Shown here one piece after another: positions 52,060 through 62,124 of a DNA stretch of 64,000 nt. Origin of the DNA: Maribacter sp. PR1 (GTDB lineage Bacteria > Bacteroidota > Bacteroidia > Flavobacteriales > Flavobacteriaceae). The position numbers were made by a program, and so were the translations under genes. The notes under the pieces were generated by a model. It made no database searches. It had not been told where the DNA came from and worked only from the letters and a program-made list of their open reading frames with translations. The number at the start of each line of letters is the position of its first letter. Positions within the stretch are counted from its first letter, which is position 1. Where the stretch lies: NCBI RefSeq assembly GCF_028464145.1, contig NZ_JAQPCG010000001.1, positions 558,001-622,000 on the forward strand, given 5' to 3'.

Positions 52060-53811
52060 TTAATACCCTGGATTTTGCTCCAAAAATCCCTCGATACCCG
52101 ATGCTGCATCCACAGCACTTTGAGGAATGGGAAACAGTCTTTTGTTTGGGTCAGAATCTGTTTTTTCCGTCCAAGAATCCTCATATTTACCAAAACGAAT
52201 CTGGTCTCCCCTTCTGAATCCTTCCCAATAAAGTTCAAACCCGCGCTCGTTGAACATAACATCTAAATCTATTGATGCCAGCGGTGGTGGTGTTTGATCT
52301 GGCCTTGCCGTTCTTGAGGCTCGCAGTGTGTTTAAATCAGCTAAAGCCCCAGCATTATCCCCATTCCTTAATTTAGCTTCGGCGCGCATTAGATAAACTT
52401 CGGCCAAACGTAAAAGTACCAAATCTACACTGCTGAAGTTATTACCATTGGGGGATGTGCGGCTAAACTGATATTTGGCACAGCGATAACCTGTGTTATG
52501 ATAAGAACCCTCCAAAGAAAAATCAACTTCAAGAGTATGGTTTACATAAGCAACATCACGGTCAGTTGCATTGCCCTTGCGCTGTTGTACCGGATAAATT
52601 CGCACACCGCCGTCGCAAGTAATGAACTGGCCATCCTCTCCTTTTCTTGGTCCCCATTGGGTTCCCCTTATGATACCCCTATCCATTTCAAAGGTCAAAG
52701 GATCGGCACAGTAATAGCTGTCCTCCGTTTCTGTTACCAACAACTTGTCACGTCCTTCAAAATCCAGTAATTGAGCCTCTGGCACAATGGTGTTCCTTTT
52801 GTAGAACCTAGCATCGACGTTGGCAGGATCTTCATCGTAGGCGTTTAGCCAACTTTGTATAAAGTCTGGGTTAAACGCAGGTCCATCGGTTCCATCAGCA
52901 CTAGGAAATTCTGGTCTTGGAAACATGGATCCTGCAATGGACCAGTAGGCCCAACGACTGTGCTCCCTGTTAAGTACACCACGTTGGTCTAAAGCCCAAA
53001 TGAGTTCAGGATTGCTATTGTTTTCATCATTGAAGAGCTCAAAATATTCGGCCGATAGGGAGAAATTTCCCGAATTGATTATGTTGTCGGTATACCGTAT
53101 TACGGCATTCATATCCTCCGAAGTGAAATTAGGCGAACCATAAGGGTCCCTATATACCGCCGCATTGAGGTGCAGTCTTGCCAGAAAGCCCCAAACTGCC
53201 GACTGGGTAATACGCCCTGGTGCTCTATTCGTATTGATGACGTCGACCACAGACAACAACTCACTTTCTATGTAATCAATGGCCTCTTGGGCTCTAAGCA
53301 CTTCGGAAAGCTCGTTGGAATCATCTTTTTTGAGAACCAAGCCCCAACTATCCAACATGAGCATATTTAAATAGGCACGAAGCGCTATCATCTCGTGGAG
53401 GGCTGCGGTTGCCTCGCTATTTCCTTGCTCAGAAAGTGGTCGTAAAACCTCTATAGCAGATAATGTTCTGGAAAGGTTGGTGGTCACCTCATTCCATCCA
53501 TCACCTATCAAGTCATTGGTTGGTGTAAAGCTATGTTGATGCGCAGCAAGAAACTTCCCACCATCAAACCAGTCTGTTCCACCTCTGTAAGGCAAGATGG
53601 CCTCATCGGAAGGTATAAGCTGAAGACCATAGTAGTTGGTATGTCTCCATACCCATGATACATATCCATAAGCCGGCGCAATTGCTCCGCTTACCAGTTC
53701 TGCCTGGCCACCAAATTCGGCCTCGTCAAGCCTCTCCTCTTCGAGATCTGTACAGTTCCAAAAGAGTAGGGATACAAAAATTGTAGCCGTAGTTATAATT
53801 CTATTTCTCAT
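52060..53811 (-). CDS. SusD/RagB family nutrient-binding outer-membrane lipoprotein
   Basis: A 583-residue surface lipoprotein (signal ending FWNC, Cys near 20). TPR-rich SusD fold features are present: TNLSRTLSAIEVLRPLSEQ, ALHEMIALRAYLNMLMLDSWG near residue 143, and the end LRLAEVYLMRAEAKLRNGDNAGALADLNTLRASR near 467, then ERGFELYWEGFRRGDQIRFGKYED near 525. It binds glycan at the lid of the SusC barrel. It starts 18 bases after the susC stop. No sigma/anti-sigma or hybrid sensor gene lies alongside, so control is not shown by the context. Confidence 0.94.
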   Translation of the reverse strand: MRNRIITTATIFVSLLFWNCTDLEEERLDEAEFGGQAELVSGAIAPAYGYVSWVWRHTNYYGLQLIPSDEAILPYRGGTDWFDGGKFLAAHQHSFTPTNDLIGDGWNEVTTNLSRTLSAIEVLRPLSEQGNSEATAALHEMIALRAYLNMLMLDSWGLVLKKDDSNELSEVLRAQEAIDYIESELLSVVDVINTNRAPGRITQSAVWGFLARLHLNAAVYRDPYGSPNFTSEDMNAVIRYTDNIINSGNFSLSAEYFELFNDENNSNPELIWALDQRGVLNREHSRWAYWSIAGSMFPRPEFPSADGTDGPAFNPDFIQSWLNAYDEDPANVDARFYKRNTIVPEAQLLDFEGRDKLLVTETEDSYYCADPLTFEMDRGIIRGTQWGPRKGEDGQFITCDGGVRIYPVQQRKGNATDRDVAYVNHTLEVDFSLEGSYHNTGYRCAKYQFSRTSPNGNNFSSVDLVLLRLAEVYLMRAEAKLRNGDNAGALADLNTLRASRTARPDQTPPPLASIDLDVMFNERGFELYWEGFRRGDQIRFGKYEDSWTEKTDSDPNKRLFPIPQSAVDAASGIEGFLEQNPGY

Positions 53812-53829
53812 AATTCTAATTTTTTTGAT

Positions 53830-56800
53830 TTAAAACGATACATTCAATCCAATCAATAGTGTTCTAGGGGTGGGATACGTAAAGCGATCTATACCAAAGG
53901 TCTGTATCCCATCAATGGTATCCCCGGTATTTACCTCAGGATCAAACCCAGAATAATCGGTTATAACAAAGAGGTTCTGACCGGTTATGGTAAGCCTAAG
54001 GTTATTGACCAAATCTTCCATTCCTATGGACGAAGGCGAAAAGGTATATCCTAAGGTTGCATTATTGAGCCTAAGGAAACTACCATCTTCTAGATACCTT
54101 GTAGAGACCTCATTGGAATTACTCAATGTTTCGGCAGGAAACTGAACGGCAAAAGGAGTCGTATTAAGATTTCTACTCAGTTGCCCTTTGGAGAATAAGC
54201 TCATGGCCGTATGGTTATAGATTTTATTTCCGGAAACACCATTGAAGTTAAAGCCCAAATCAAAGTTATTGTAGTTGAACTTCATGTAGAAAGCATATAG
54301 AATATCTGGTAAAGCGCTTCCGGCCACTATTCTGTCATTATCTAATGAAACACCATCTGGAACGACATCCCTAAATTGGTTTTCACCTTCATTGTTTATG
54401 CCCTCGAAATCTTTCATGAAAAAGGCACCAATAGCCTCATTGTTAATGTATCCATTTATGGTGGCCCCAGTCTGCCCAGCGCCTTGGGCTGCTCCTGTGG
54501 TAATGACCTCAAATTGTGAATTTTCTACCCGATTGTCCGTATAAGATATGTTACCCCCAACATTAAAAGTAAAGTCATTCGTGAAACTACCTCTATAATC
54601 CAAGGCCAGTTCAACCCCTGTATTCTTGATTTCCAAATCAGGAATATTGGTCCAGATTTTCTCTGTAGGTTGTACGGGATCTACCCTATTGGCGAAAAGC
54701 ACCACGTCACTGGTTACCTTATTAAAATAATCTAAGGTACCGGTTAATTTATTCTGCCATAGGGCGAAATCAAGACCAATGTTCGTTTGGGTGGTCACCT
54801 CCCATTTCAGGTCTGGGAAGGCTGTACGTACCGGTACAGTACCAAACGGGTAATCTGCTAAGCTTACCTCATTCCCACTGATAGGATAGGTATCGTTTTC
54901 ATTCTTAGAATCTATATAACTTGCTAAACTAACTTTACTGGGTATACCATCCTGGTTTCCTGTCTGCCCCCAGCTAGCCCTTAATTTCAAATTATTAAAA
55001 ATGGAATTTTCTGACATAAACACTTCATTACTAATATTCCAACCCAAGGCTATGGAGGGGAAATATCCATATTTATTATTTTTTCCAAACCTAGATGAGC
55101 CGTCTGCACGCATGGTGGCCGTTACCAAATATTTATCGGCATATCCATAATTGACCCTACCAAAAAAAGACTGTAATTCATTAATAAATGCCTGTGAGTT
55201 AAGTGTGGTTGGAAAACGCTCGGAACTGATTTGGTCCTGATACCTTGGTTCAATACCATTATCGGCAAAATCATCCAATTCAAACATTTTTTGTTCCAAC
55301 GAGGTCTCTTGATAGGAATGACCTCCCAATATGGTAGCATTGTGCTCTCCTTTATTGTAGGTGTAGGTAAGCGTATTCTCTACAAGCGTATTGCTGTTTA
55401 CCGTGGCAGAGGTATTTAAAAACCCAAATTCAAAGCCCTCAATCAAAGAAAAGGGAATCCTTTGCACATCCCTTGTAGTAGAGGAGTAATCAACACCTAA
55501 ATTTAACTTGTAGGTAAGTCCCTTGATAATCTCAACCGAGGGCATGATATTGGCCAAAATTCGATTGCTTACAGCGTCATCGGAATATATCCTGTTCCGC
55601 ACCAAAGGGTTTAATCGTTCATCATAGAAAGAAGGTTCTCCATTGGTAAATGGCGAAAAGGTAGGGTTTAGCTGCAACATATCAACTACGGTAGCCCCTG
55701 CATCAGGTCTTTCATTCAATGTCCTTGAAGCTGTTAGATTCAAGTCTACATTCAATCGGCCATCCCAGGCCTTTTGATTTAAGTTAACACGGCCCGAATA
55801 CCTTTTTAGGGAACTGTTTTCAAAAGTACCTTGCTGATTATCTACACCGGTGGACACAAAATAATTGAAACTATCGGACTTTCCACCGCTCATGGAGAAG
55901 TTTATATTTTTTGAAATACCAGTACGTGTAAGTTCGTCCTGCCAATCTGTATTGGCTCCTGCATCCAATAGGTTTCCCCCAACGGCATTGACTTGGTTCC
56001 TAAATTCACTAGCGGAAAATACATCTATGGGGTTGGCAATGGTGGCAAAGGCTGTTGAAACATTAAGATTCATTTCTGTTTTTCCAGCCTGACCTTTCTT
56101 TGTGGTAATAACGATAACTCCATTGGCAGCCCTAGCCCCATATATAGCAGTTGCAGACGCATCCTTTAATACGTCCATAGTAGCAATATCCTGTGGATTG
56201 ATAAAGTTCAATGGATTAGATGCCACGCCTATACTTGAATTGTCTATTACAAATCCATCCACAACGAAGAGAGGGGTAGTACCAGAACGTAAACTCCCAA
56301 CACCCCTAATGATGATATTTTGTGAAGCCCCAGGTTCACCGCTAACATTGGTAACATTTACACCCGCCAATTTACCTTGAAGCAGTTGGCCAGGATTGGC
56401 TACTACACCTTTGTTAAAGTTCTCACTTTTTACGGATGCAATCGACCCGGTAACATCAGATTTCCTTTGCGTACCATAGCCCACAACCACAACATCGTCC
56501 AATTGGGTAGCGTCCGGCTCCAATTGTACATTGATCGCGGAATTAGTTCCAACTACTATCTCCTTGGGACTATAGCCCAAATAGGATATTTGTAAAGTTG
56601 CTCCAAAATCTACATTGATGGTGAAATTTCCATCAAAGTCCGTAATGGTACCATTATTGGTCCCTTTTTCCATAACGGATGCTCCAGGAAGCGGTGCTCC
56701 CGTTTCATCCATAACCTGACCTGTTACAGCGTTCTGGTCAGAAAAAAGAACAGAATCAAGGGAATCCTCTATGGATACCCGTTCCTTTTCTATACTTTTA

Positions 56801-56895
56801 CAGGTAGTTTTTGAGTTCCCAAATAGGAAACTGTTTCCTGAAATCGCCAAAAGTAAGGCAATGCCGATTTTAGTTCGTCGGTTTTTAAAATACAT
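53830..56895 (-). CDS. SusC/RagA family TonB-dependent outer-membrane transporter
   Basis: A 1021-residue TonB-linked barrel. After the signal peptide, a carboxypeptidase-like regulatory domain (AVTGQVMDETGAPLPGASVMEKGTNNGTITDFDGNF, near residues 57-92) precedes the plug, which has VVVGYGTQRKSDVTGSIASV near 137 and the LFVVDGFVI block. The barrel ends with RTLLIGLNVSF, the terminal Phe typical of outer-membrane proteins. It imports oligosaccharides or similar solutes with SusD. There is no N-terminal sigma-regulator extension. The GH43 gene 388 bases upstream on the same strand makes a minimal polysaccharide-utilisation cluster likely. Confidence 0.95.
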   Translation of the reverse strand: MYFKNRRTKIGIALLLAISGNSFLFGNSKTTCKSIEKERVSIEDSLDSVLFSDQNAVTGQVMDETGAPLPGASVMEKGTNNGTITDFDGNFTINVDFGATLQISYLGYSPKEIVVGTNSAINVQLEPDATQLDDVVVVGYGTQRKSDVTGSIASVKSENFNKGVVANPGQLLQGKLAGVNVTNVSGEPGASQNIIIRGVGSLRSGTTPLFVVDGFVIDNSSIGVASNPLNFINPQDIATMDVLKDASATAIYGARAANGVIVITTKKGQAGKTEMNLNVSTAFATIANPIDVFSASEFRNQVNAVGGNLLDAGANTDWQDELTRTGISKNINFSMSGGKSDSFNYFVSTGVDNQQGTFENSSLKRYSGRVNLNQKAWDGRLNVDLNLTASRTLNERPDAGATVVDMLQLNPTFSPFTNGEPSFYDERLNPLVRNRIYSDDAVSNRILANIMPSVEIIKGLTYKLNLGVDYSSTTRDVQRIPFSLIEGFEFGFLNTSATVNSNTLVENTLTYTYNKGEHNATILGGHSYQETSLEQKMFELDDFADNGIEPRYQDQISSERFPTTLNSQAFINELQSFFGRVNYGYADKYLVTATMRADGSSRFGKNNKYGYFPSIALGWNISNEVFMSENSIFNNLKLRASWGQTGNQDGIPSKVSLASYIDSKNENDTYPISGNEVSLADYPFGTVPVRTAFPDLKWEVTTQTNIGLDFALWQNKLTGTLDYFNKVTSDVVLFANRVDPVQPTEKIWTNIPDLEIKNTGVELALDYRGSFTNDFTFNVGGNISYTDNRVENSQFEVITTGAAQGAGQTGATINGYINNEAIGAFFMKDFEGINNEGENQFRDVVPDGVSLDNDRIVAGSALPDILYAFYMKFNYNNFDLGFNFNGVSGNKIYNHTAMSLFSKGQLSRNLNTTPFAVQFPAETLSNSNEVSTRYLEDGSFLRLNNATLGYTFSPSSIGMEDLVNNLRLTITGQNLFVITDYSGFDPEVNTGDTIDGIQTFGIDRFTYPTPRTLLIGLNVSF

Positions 56896-56940
56896 AGATT
56901 TAAAGTGTTGAAGTTTTAGTGATTTTCGATACTTTTTTAG

Positions 56941-56966
56941 AGAGCCTGTTGCCGCAGGCTCTTTTT
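56941..56966 (+). terminator. Hairpin with T-run in the susC leader (plus strand)
   Basis: AGAGCCTG (56941-56948) pairs with CAGGCTCT (56955-56962), then TTTTT on the plus strand. On the minus (susC) strand no T-run follows, so in that direction it would be a leader hairpin. It may end an antisense RNA. Confidence 0.5.
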
Positions 56967-56985
56967 CATGGTTTTTATTTTAGCC

Positions 56986-56993
56986 CAAAAATA
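56986..56993 (-). promoter_or_regulatory. Predicted susC promoter (-7 element)
   Basis: On the minus strand TATTTTTG fits TAnnTTTG. The implied start gives a leader of about 80 bases that includes the hairpin at 56941-56962. No good -33 match is seen. Confidence 0.4.
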
Positions 56994-57283
56994 GATCTTA
57001 GTCAGCCACAGCTATGTTAGCTGTATATTATGCTTTGTTTAATTAAAAACGTCTCATAATATTTAACTTTAATAATGATATTGGAGGAATTGAAAACCAT
57101 ATTGCCCTTTTATCGATAATTACCTTCAGGTGTTCGAAGAGTTTGTTTGATTTGGGATAGTTATATCTAAATTCATATTGGAATAACCAATTACCAAAAA
57201 AACAGATTATGAAAAAGTGTTTAATACTTCTTGCTATTTATACTTTGTTACTCCTTTTTTATTAAAAGTATACTAGGAAAATT

Positions 57284-59008
57284 TTATTCTAATGTAAGAA
57301 TGGAAGATTTCTGAGACACCCCATTTTCATTGAAGGCTTCTATAGAAAAATAGTACGTCAGATTTATATTCAAGGATTTTATATCCAAGGAAGACTTATC
57401 ATAAACCATCCAAGAACTATAGAGCTTATCCGGAGCAATGCCCCAAAGAATATTATAGCCTTGGGCATTTTTGATAGGGTTCCAAGATAATTTGGCCCCT
57501 CTTCGTTTATCCGTTCGGGTTATCTTGAGTTTATTTACGGTTCTTGGTGCTTTTCCAAAACCGTTTCCAAAGATTCTTATATCGGATATGGACAAATAGG
57601 TAGTGGGTACGTGCAAATTCCTGTATCTAATAAACCTTACTCTTTGAGGTTCGTTCAATGCAACATAATCATTAGGTACGTCCGTTTTATTCTTACTTTT
57701 ATCAATGATTACCTCCCAATTAGTACCGTCCACGGAAGCCTCAATACTATATTGATGATATAGGGCGGGAATCTTCCCATATAGATTCGACTTGTAATCA
57801 TTATAATTAACTTGAACCGCTCTTACCAAAGCTGGTTTTTCCAAATCTATTTCTATCCACTGTGAGTTGTTATTTTCATCTGCCAACCAAAATGTTTTTA
57901 CATTTTCGTCAATCAGATTTTCTGCGGGATATTCATTGACAGATGTGGACACCTTCACCGGCTTTTTGTAAGATAGTAGCATCCATCCGGTAAATTCACC
58001 CATTTTATCGGTTTCAGAGGGTGCATAATGGGGGTAATCCCCAAATCTTGTATTGGAATATAGTAATCCGTCATCATCGATAAATGTGGGGAACATACCA
58101 ATTCGTCGTTCCCAACCCACATTAATGCCAACGGACATGGACGAAAAATGCCAATATTGGTTATCTGGACCAAGTACGGTACTTCCATGTCCCGCACCAT
58201 TTATAAAACCTCCTGGTTTATAGGAAAATGGATTGTTCGGAGCATAGGTAAAGGGTCCTAGCGGGGAATCGGACATATAAGTGCCGTCTCCGTATACATT
58301 GAATTCCGTTCCCGGAGCTGCATATTGCAAATAATACTTTCCCTTTATCTTGTTCATCCAAGGACCTTCGACGTATCCTCTATTAATGGTATCCGAGTGA
58401 TTCTCCCCAAATCTCTCCCAGCCATGTTTTTCTGGCTCCAGATTAAAAAATTCGTGAATTTCATCTGATGGCCGAAACCTTTTGTCCTTGTTCAACATTC
58501 TAGCTCTTACAGGAAATTTATTGGAGGAACCCCAATACATATATGCTTTACCATCATCATCTATAAAAAGTGCGGGATCTTGAAGGTTATGAAGAATGGA
58601 AGGGGTAGCTTGCCATTCTCCCCTTTCCGGGGTTTCACTGAACAATACGCTCATTGATCCCGAAGGATTTCCCGCCACACATAAGACCGAATCCTTGTAA
58701 TTAAAGGCAGCTGGTGCATTGGAGCCTTGAAAATACCATTGTTTTGGTTTAATAAACTCCCAACTGTCCATATCCTTTGAATACCAATACCCCATGGAAC
58801 GGGTGACAAACATATAATACCCGCCCTTAAAATGAACCACTGCTGGGTCTGCACCGGATCTATAGGATATATCCTTATGGGCGTCATAAATCATGTAGGT
58901 ATAATCTATATTGATGGGATTGCAATAGGTTGATGGTTGGGCATTCGACAGAAAAGGAGATAAGAACCAAACAAAAAGAAAATAAAAATGATTTTTCAAA
59001 ATTTGCAT
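57284..59008 (-). CDS. Exported GH43-type glycosidase with F5/8 C and fibronectin-like domains
   Basis: A 574-residue secreted enzyme with a signal peptide at residues 1-23. The five-bladed propeller starts at about residue 50: SGADPAVVHFKGGYYMF supplies the catalytic-base Asp, NLQDPALFIDDDGKAYMYWG the pKa-modulating Asp, and GYVEGPWMNKIKGKYYL the general-acid Glu (near residue 217). Residues about 345-490 fit an F5/8 type C (discoidin) domain, with SIEASVDGTNWEVI and RFIRYRNL. The last 85 residues are fibronectin III-like. GH43 enzymes act on arabinan, xylan or galactan side chains; the exact target is not readable. It precedes the susC-susD pair on the same strand. Confidence 0.87.
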   Translation of the reverse strand: MQILKNHFYFLFVWFLSPFLSNAQPSTYCNPINIDYTYMIYDAHKDISYRSGADPAVVHFKGGYYMFVTRSMGYWYSKDMDSWEFIKPKQWYFQGSNAPAAFNYKDSVLCVAGNPSGSMSVLFSETPERGEWQATPSILHNLQDPALFIDDDGKAYMYWGSSNKFPVRARMLNKDKRFRPSDEIHEFFNLEPEKHGWERFGENHSDTINRGYVEGPWMNKIKGKYYLQYAAPGTEFNVYGDGTYMSDSPLGPFTYAPNNPFSYKPGGFINGAGHGSTVLGPDNQYWHFSSMSVGINVGWERRIGMFPTFIDDDGLLYSNTRFGDYPHYAPSETDKMGEFTGWMLLSYKKPVKVSTSVNEYPAENLIDENVKTFWLADENNNSQWIEIDLEKPALVRAVQVNYNDYKSNLYGKIPALYHQYSIEASVDGTNWEVIIDKSKNKTDVPNDYVALNEPQRVRFIRYRNLHVPTTYLSISDIRIFGNGFGKAPRTVNKLKITRTDKRRGAKLSWNPIKNAQGYNILWGIAPDKLYSSWMVYDKSSLDIKSLNINLTYYFSIEAFNENGVSQKSSILTLE

Positions 59009-59099
59009 AGTCCTATTGGAATAGAAATCAAATAAATTTAAGAAATTTATGTTTAGCCTTCCTTAAAATCCTTTTGCCATTCTTTGCCATTTACAGAAT

Positions 59100-62000
59100 T
59101 CATAAAGGACTTTTACTACCAGAAAAGACCTTTTTACTCGTTCTCATATCCGCATATCTCGGATCCGGGATATAATCTTCCTTTTTCATTTTCACCACCT
59201 CTATGCTTAAAAAGTCGAATTCGCTCACCACCTTCCCATAAAATCGATAAACACCCCTACCCCTAAAAGAATACTTAGCAGCTACGGGCGGAAACAGCAC
59301 CGTATCGAAAACAGTTCCCTGCTGATCTACGAGGGTAGCAAAGTGCATACGCTTACCTGTGTAGGTACTCGTATTCTTGACCGTAACCAAATACCCATAA
59401 ATATCTATATATCCATTTATATATTGTTTTAAATCCTTGCTCCCGTTTTTGTTTTTTGGAGCCTCCTCCAATAATTCGAACGGACTGCACAAACAAAACC
59501 CCAATAGCTCCAATTGGGTAAAGGCATTTTCCAGCTCACTGGTATGCAATTGGGGAATTTTGAAATTTTGATGTACGGCTGGAAAAAGCTTGGGATGCTC
59601 AAATTTTGTTCCCTTATTCAAAAATAAATGGGCTTTCCATAGTAATTGATGTTTGTTTACACCCGTAAACCGAAATGCGTCAATACGTATTAGAATACCC
59701 ACTTGTTCTATAGATATAAGTACGCGGTCCAAGAAATCCTCTAAGGAAACGAATTTTCCCGCTTTCATTCTTTCTTTTAGGATACGTTCCGCTACACGGC
59801 TTTCCAATTCCCGCAGATAGCCCAGCCCCAGATAAATAGACTTGCCATAAATAGCATTGTTGTTGTTGCTTTTATTAACACACGGAGGATGAATGGTTGC
59901 CCCCAGCATACGGGCTTCATGAACGTAAAATTCCGTACGGTAAAAGCCACCGCCATTGTTGAGAACGGCCACCATATATTCCAACGGATAATACGCCCTT
60001 AAGAATAGGGTTTGGTAGCTCTCTACCGCATATGAAGCGGAATGCCCCTTTGCAAAGGCATAGCCTGCAAAGCTGGCGATTTGCTCCCACACTTCAAAGA
60101 TGATACTATCGGGTTCTCCTTTTTTACGGCAATTTTCAATAAACTTTAAACGTACTTTTTCAAATTCTTCCCGGGAACGGAATTTTCCGCTCATTCCCCG
60201 TCGTAAAACATCGGCTTCGCCCAAATCCAAGTCGGCAAAATAATGGGCCACTTTAATTACATCCTCTTGATATACCATGACCCCATAAGTATCCGGCATA
60301 ATATTTAACATTACCGGGTGGGCTTTTTTTTCGGTTCTGCCCTTTTCCCGATGTCGTAATATATATTCCCGCATCATGCCGCTTTTGGCAACGCCTGGAC
60401 GGATGATGGAACTCGCAGCGACAAGTCCTAAATAATTATCTACTTCCAGCTTCTTCAAAAGCATACGCATAGCAGGGGATTCCACATAAAAACACCCCAT
60501 ACACTGAGCCGTTTTTATTAGATTATTGATTCTTGGGTCCTTTTTGAATTTTTTGACATCGTGGATGTCAAAACTGGAACTATCTGGCCTATTATATCCA
60601 ATAATTTCCAGGGACTCCTTGATTTTTGCCAACCCCCTTTGGCCAAGGATATCAAATTTATAAAGTCCCACGTCTTCCGCAATGACCATATCAAAATGGG
60701 TAGTAGGAAAACCCTTGGGGGGCAAGTGGGTAGCCGAAAACCAATGTAACGGCTTTTCAGTAATGAGAATACCCCCTGCATGAATGCTCAAATAGTTGGG
60801 CATTCCCATAATCAATCGACCATATTTTAACACCAGCCGGGTAACCTCATCAAGGTTCGACGGATCATATTTCCCCTCGGAAAGTAAATCTATTTCGTTC
60901 TTAGGGAGCCCGAACACCTTGCCCAATTCTCGAACAACCCCTCTTTCCTTAAAAGTAACATAGGTACCCAAAAGGGCTACATTCTTAAACCGCTTAAAAA
61001 TGTATTGTGTCATCGCTGGACGATCCCAATGGGAAAAATCAATATCAAAATCGGGGGGATTGGTACGGTATAGATTTATGAACCGTTCAAAATAAAGATC
61101 TAGTTCCATGGGGTCCACGTCCGTAATCCGTAATAAATAAGCGACAATACTATTTGCCCCGCTTCCCCTACCCACATAAAAGAAACCCTGCTTTCGTGCA
61201 TAGGAGACAATATCGCAATTGATTAAAAAATAGGAAACAAAGCCTTTTTTCTTAATCAGCCCCAATTCCTTGTCCAAGCGCTCTAGGACACCCTCCCCTC
61301 CATCCGGATAGCGATAGGGCAAACCTTCTTGACATAATCTTTCGATCATTAAATTATCTTCCTCCTTGGTACCTGTATAGGTTCGAAGATTTTGGGATTC
61401 CTTTTTCTCGGAAAAATCAAAATAAATGGAACAGGTATTTAAAAGTCGTTCTGTATTCTCTAAAATAAAAGGATACTCGGAGAAGGCGGCCGCTAAATTT
61501 TGAATAGGGTACATTTTTTCATCCTCATTACCTTCCTCCGTTTTGTCCAACTTGCTTAACAGCACATTTTTATCGATGGCCCTTAATAATCGGTGTGCAT
61601 TAAAATCGTTCTTATGCCTAAAGGTTACGGGTTGCTGGACTACCAACTTATTTTTAAGTCCTTTTATTCTTGAAAATGGTAGTTTCCGTAAGTCGGCAAT
61701 CGATATTCCTATAAATTCATTTTCTTTGAAATGTAACATTTCATTGAGCAAAACCTTTTCAAAAGGATAAACCACATAGGCATTTTGAAATTCCGGAGCA
61801 TTGGACGGTAACTTTTTTTCTTCATGAAGGTATTCCGATAAAAAGTCGTTAAGCTCCAAATAACCTTCATTGTTTTTGGCAATACCTATAAAACATTGGT
61901 CCACACCGTTCCTAAAATCAACACCTAGGATGGGGGTCACATTAAACTCTGGAGCCTTACGCACAAAGTTAAGTGCAGCCGAAGTGTTGTTAATGTCCGT

Positions 62001-62105
62001 CAATACTAGCCGGGACACCTTATTTTCCTGGGCAAGGGACAAGAGTTCCTTTTCGGAAAAAGTACCGAATCTAAGGCTATAATATGTATGACAGTTTAAG
62101 TACAT
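59100..62105 (-). CDS. Second DNA polymerase III alpha subunit (DnaE2-like, probable error-prone)
   Basis: A 1001-residue C-family polymerase without the exonuclease domain. The PHP domain (from residue 1, MYLNCHTYYSLRFGTFSE) is degenerate: LNCHTYYS replaces the usual HxH pair and TDINNT replaces TDH. The palm has GRGSGANSIVAYLLRI near 330 and the catalytic Asp pair in PPDFDIDFSHWDRPAM near 370; FAKGHSASYAVESYQ near 675 also matches. It ends with an OB-fold. Paired with dinB, it fits the DNA-damage mutagenesis cassette of other bacteria. A longer frame opens at 62189, but the family-like sequence begins at the ATG at 62105, 19 bases after dinB. Confidence 0.9.
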   Translation of the reverse strand: MYLNCHTYYSLRFGTFSEKELLSLAQENKVSRLVLTDINNTSAALNFVRKAPEFNVTPILGVDFRNGVDQCFIGIAKNNEGYLELNDFLSEYLHEEKKLPSNAPEFQNAYVVYPFEKVLLNEMLHFKENEFIGISIADLRKLPFSRIKGLKNKLVVQQPVTFRHKNDFNAHRLLRAIDKNVLLSKLDKTEEGNEDEKMYPIQNLAAAFSEYPFILENTERLLNTCSIYFDFSEKKESQNLRTYTGTKEEDNLMIERLCQEGLPYRYPDGGEGVLERLDKELGLIKKKGFVSYFLINCDIVSYARKQGFFYVGRGSGANSIVAYLLRITDVDPMELDLYFERFINLYRTNPPDFDIDFSHWDRPAMTQYIFKRFKNVALLGTYVTFKERGVVRELGKVFGLPKNEIDLLSEGKYDPSNLDEVTRLVLKYGRLIMGMPNYLSIHAGGILITEKPLHWFSATHLPPKGFPTTHFDMVIAEDVGLYKFDILGQRGLAKIKESLEIIGYNRPDSSSFDIHDVKKFKKDPRINNLIKTAQCMGCFYVESPAMRMLLKKLEVDNYLGLVAASSIIRPGVAKSGMMREYILRHREKGRTEKKAHPVMLNIMPDTYGVMVYQEDVIKVAHYFADLDLGEADVLRRGMSGKFRSREEFEKVRLKFIENCRKKGEPDSIIFEVWEQIASFAGYAFAKGHSASYAVESYQTLFLRAYYPLEYMVAVLNNGGGFYRTEFYVHEARMLGATIHPPCVNKSNNNNAIYGKSIYLGLGYLRELESRVAERILKERMKAGKFVSLEDFLDRVLISIEQVGILIRIDAFRFTGVNKHQLLWKAHLFLNKGTKFEHPKLFPAVHQNFKIPQLHTSELENAFTQLELLGFCLCSPFELLEEAPKNKNGSKDLKQYINGYIDIYGYLVTVKNTSTYTGKRMHFATLVDQQGTVFDTVLFPPVAAKYSFRGRGVYRFYGKVVSEFDFLSIEVVKMKKEDYIPDPRYADMRTSKKVFSGSKSPL

Positions 62106-62124
62106 TGGAGTGAAATCACAAATT

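Larger units (their letters stand above)
56896..57283. other. susC upstream region
   Basis: A 388-base stretch between susC and the GH43 gene. It holds the susC promoter candidate, the leader hairpin, and a tiny plus-strand frame at 57209-57265 encoding an 18-residue hydrophobic peptide (MKKCLILLAIYTLLLLFY) that looks like the start of a lost signal peptide. No other gene is supported. Confidence 0.5.
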
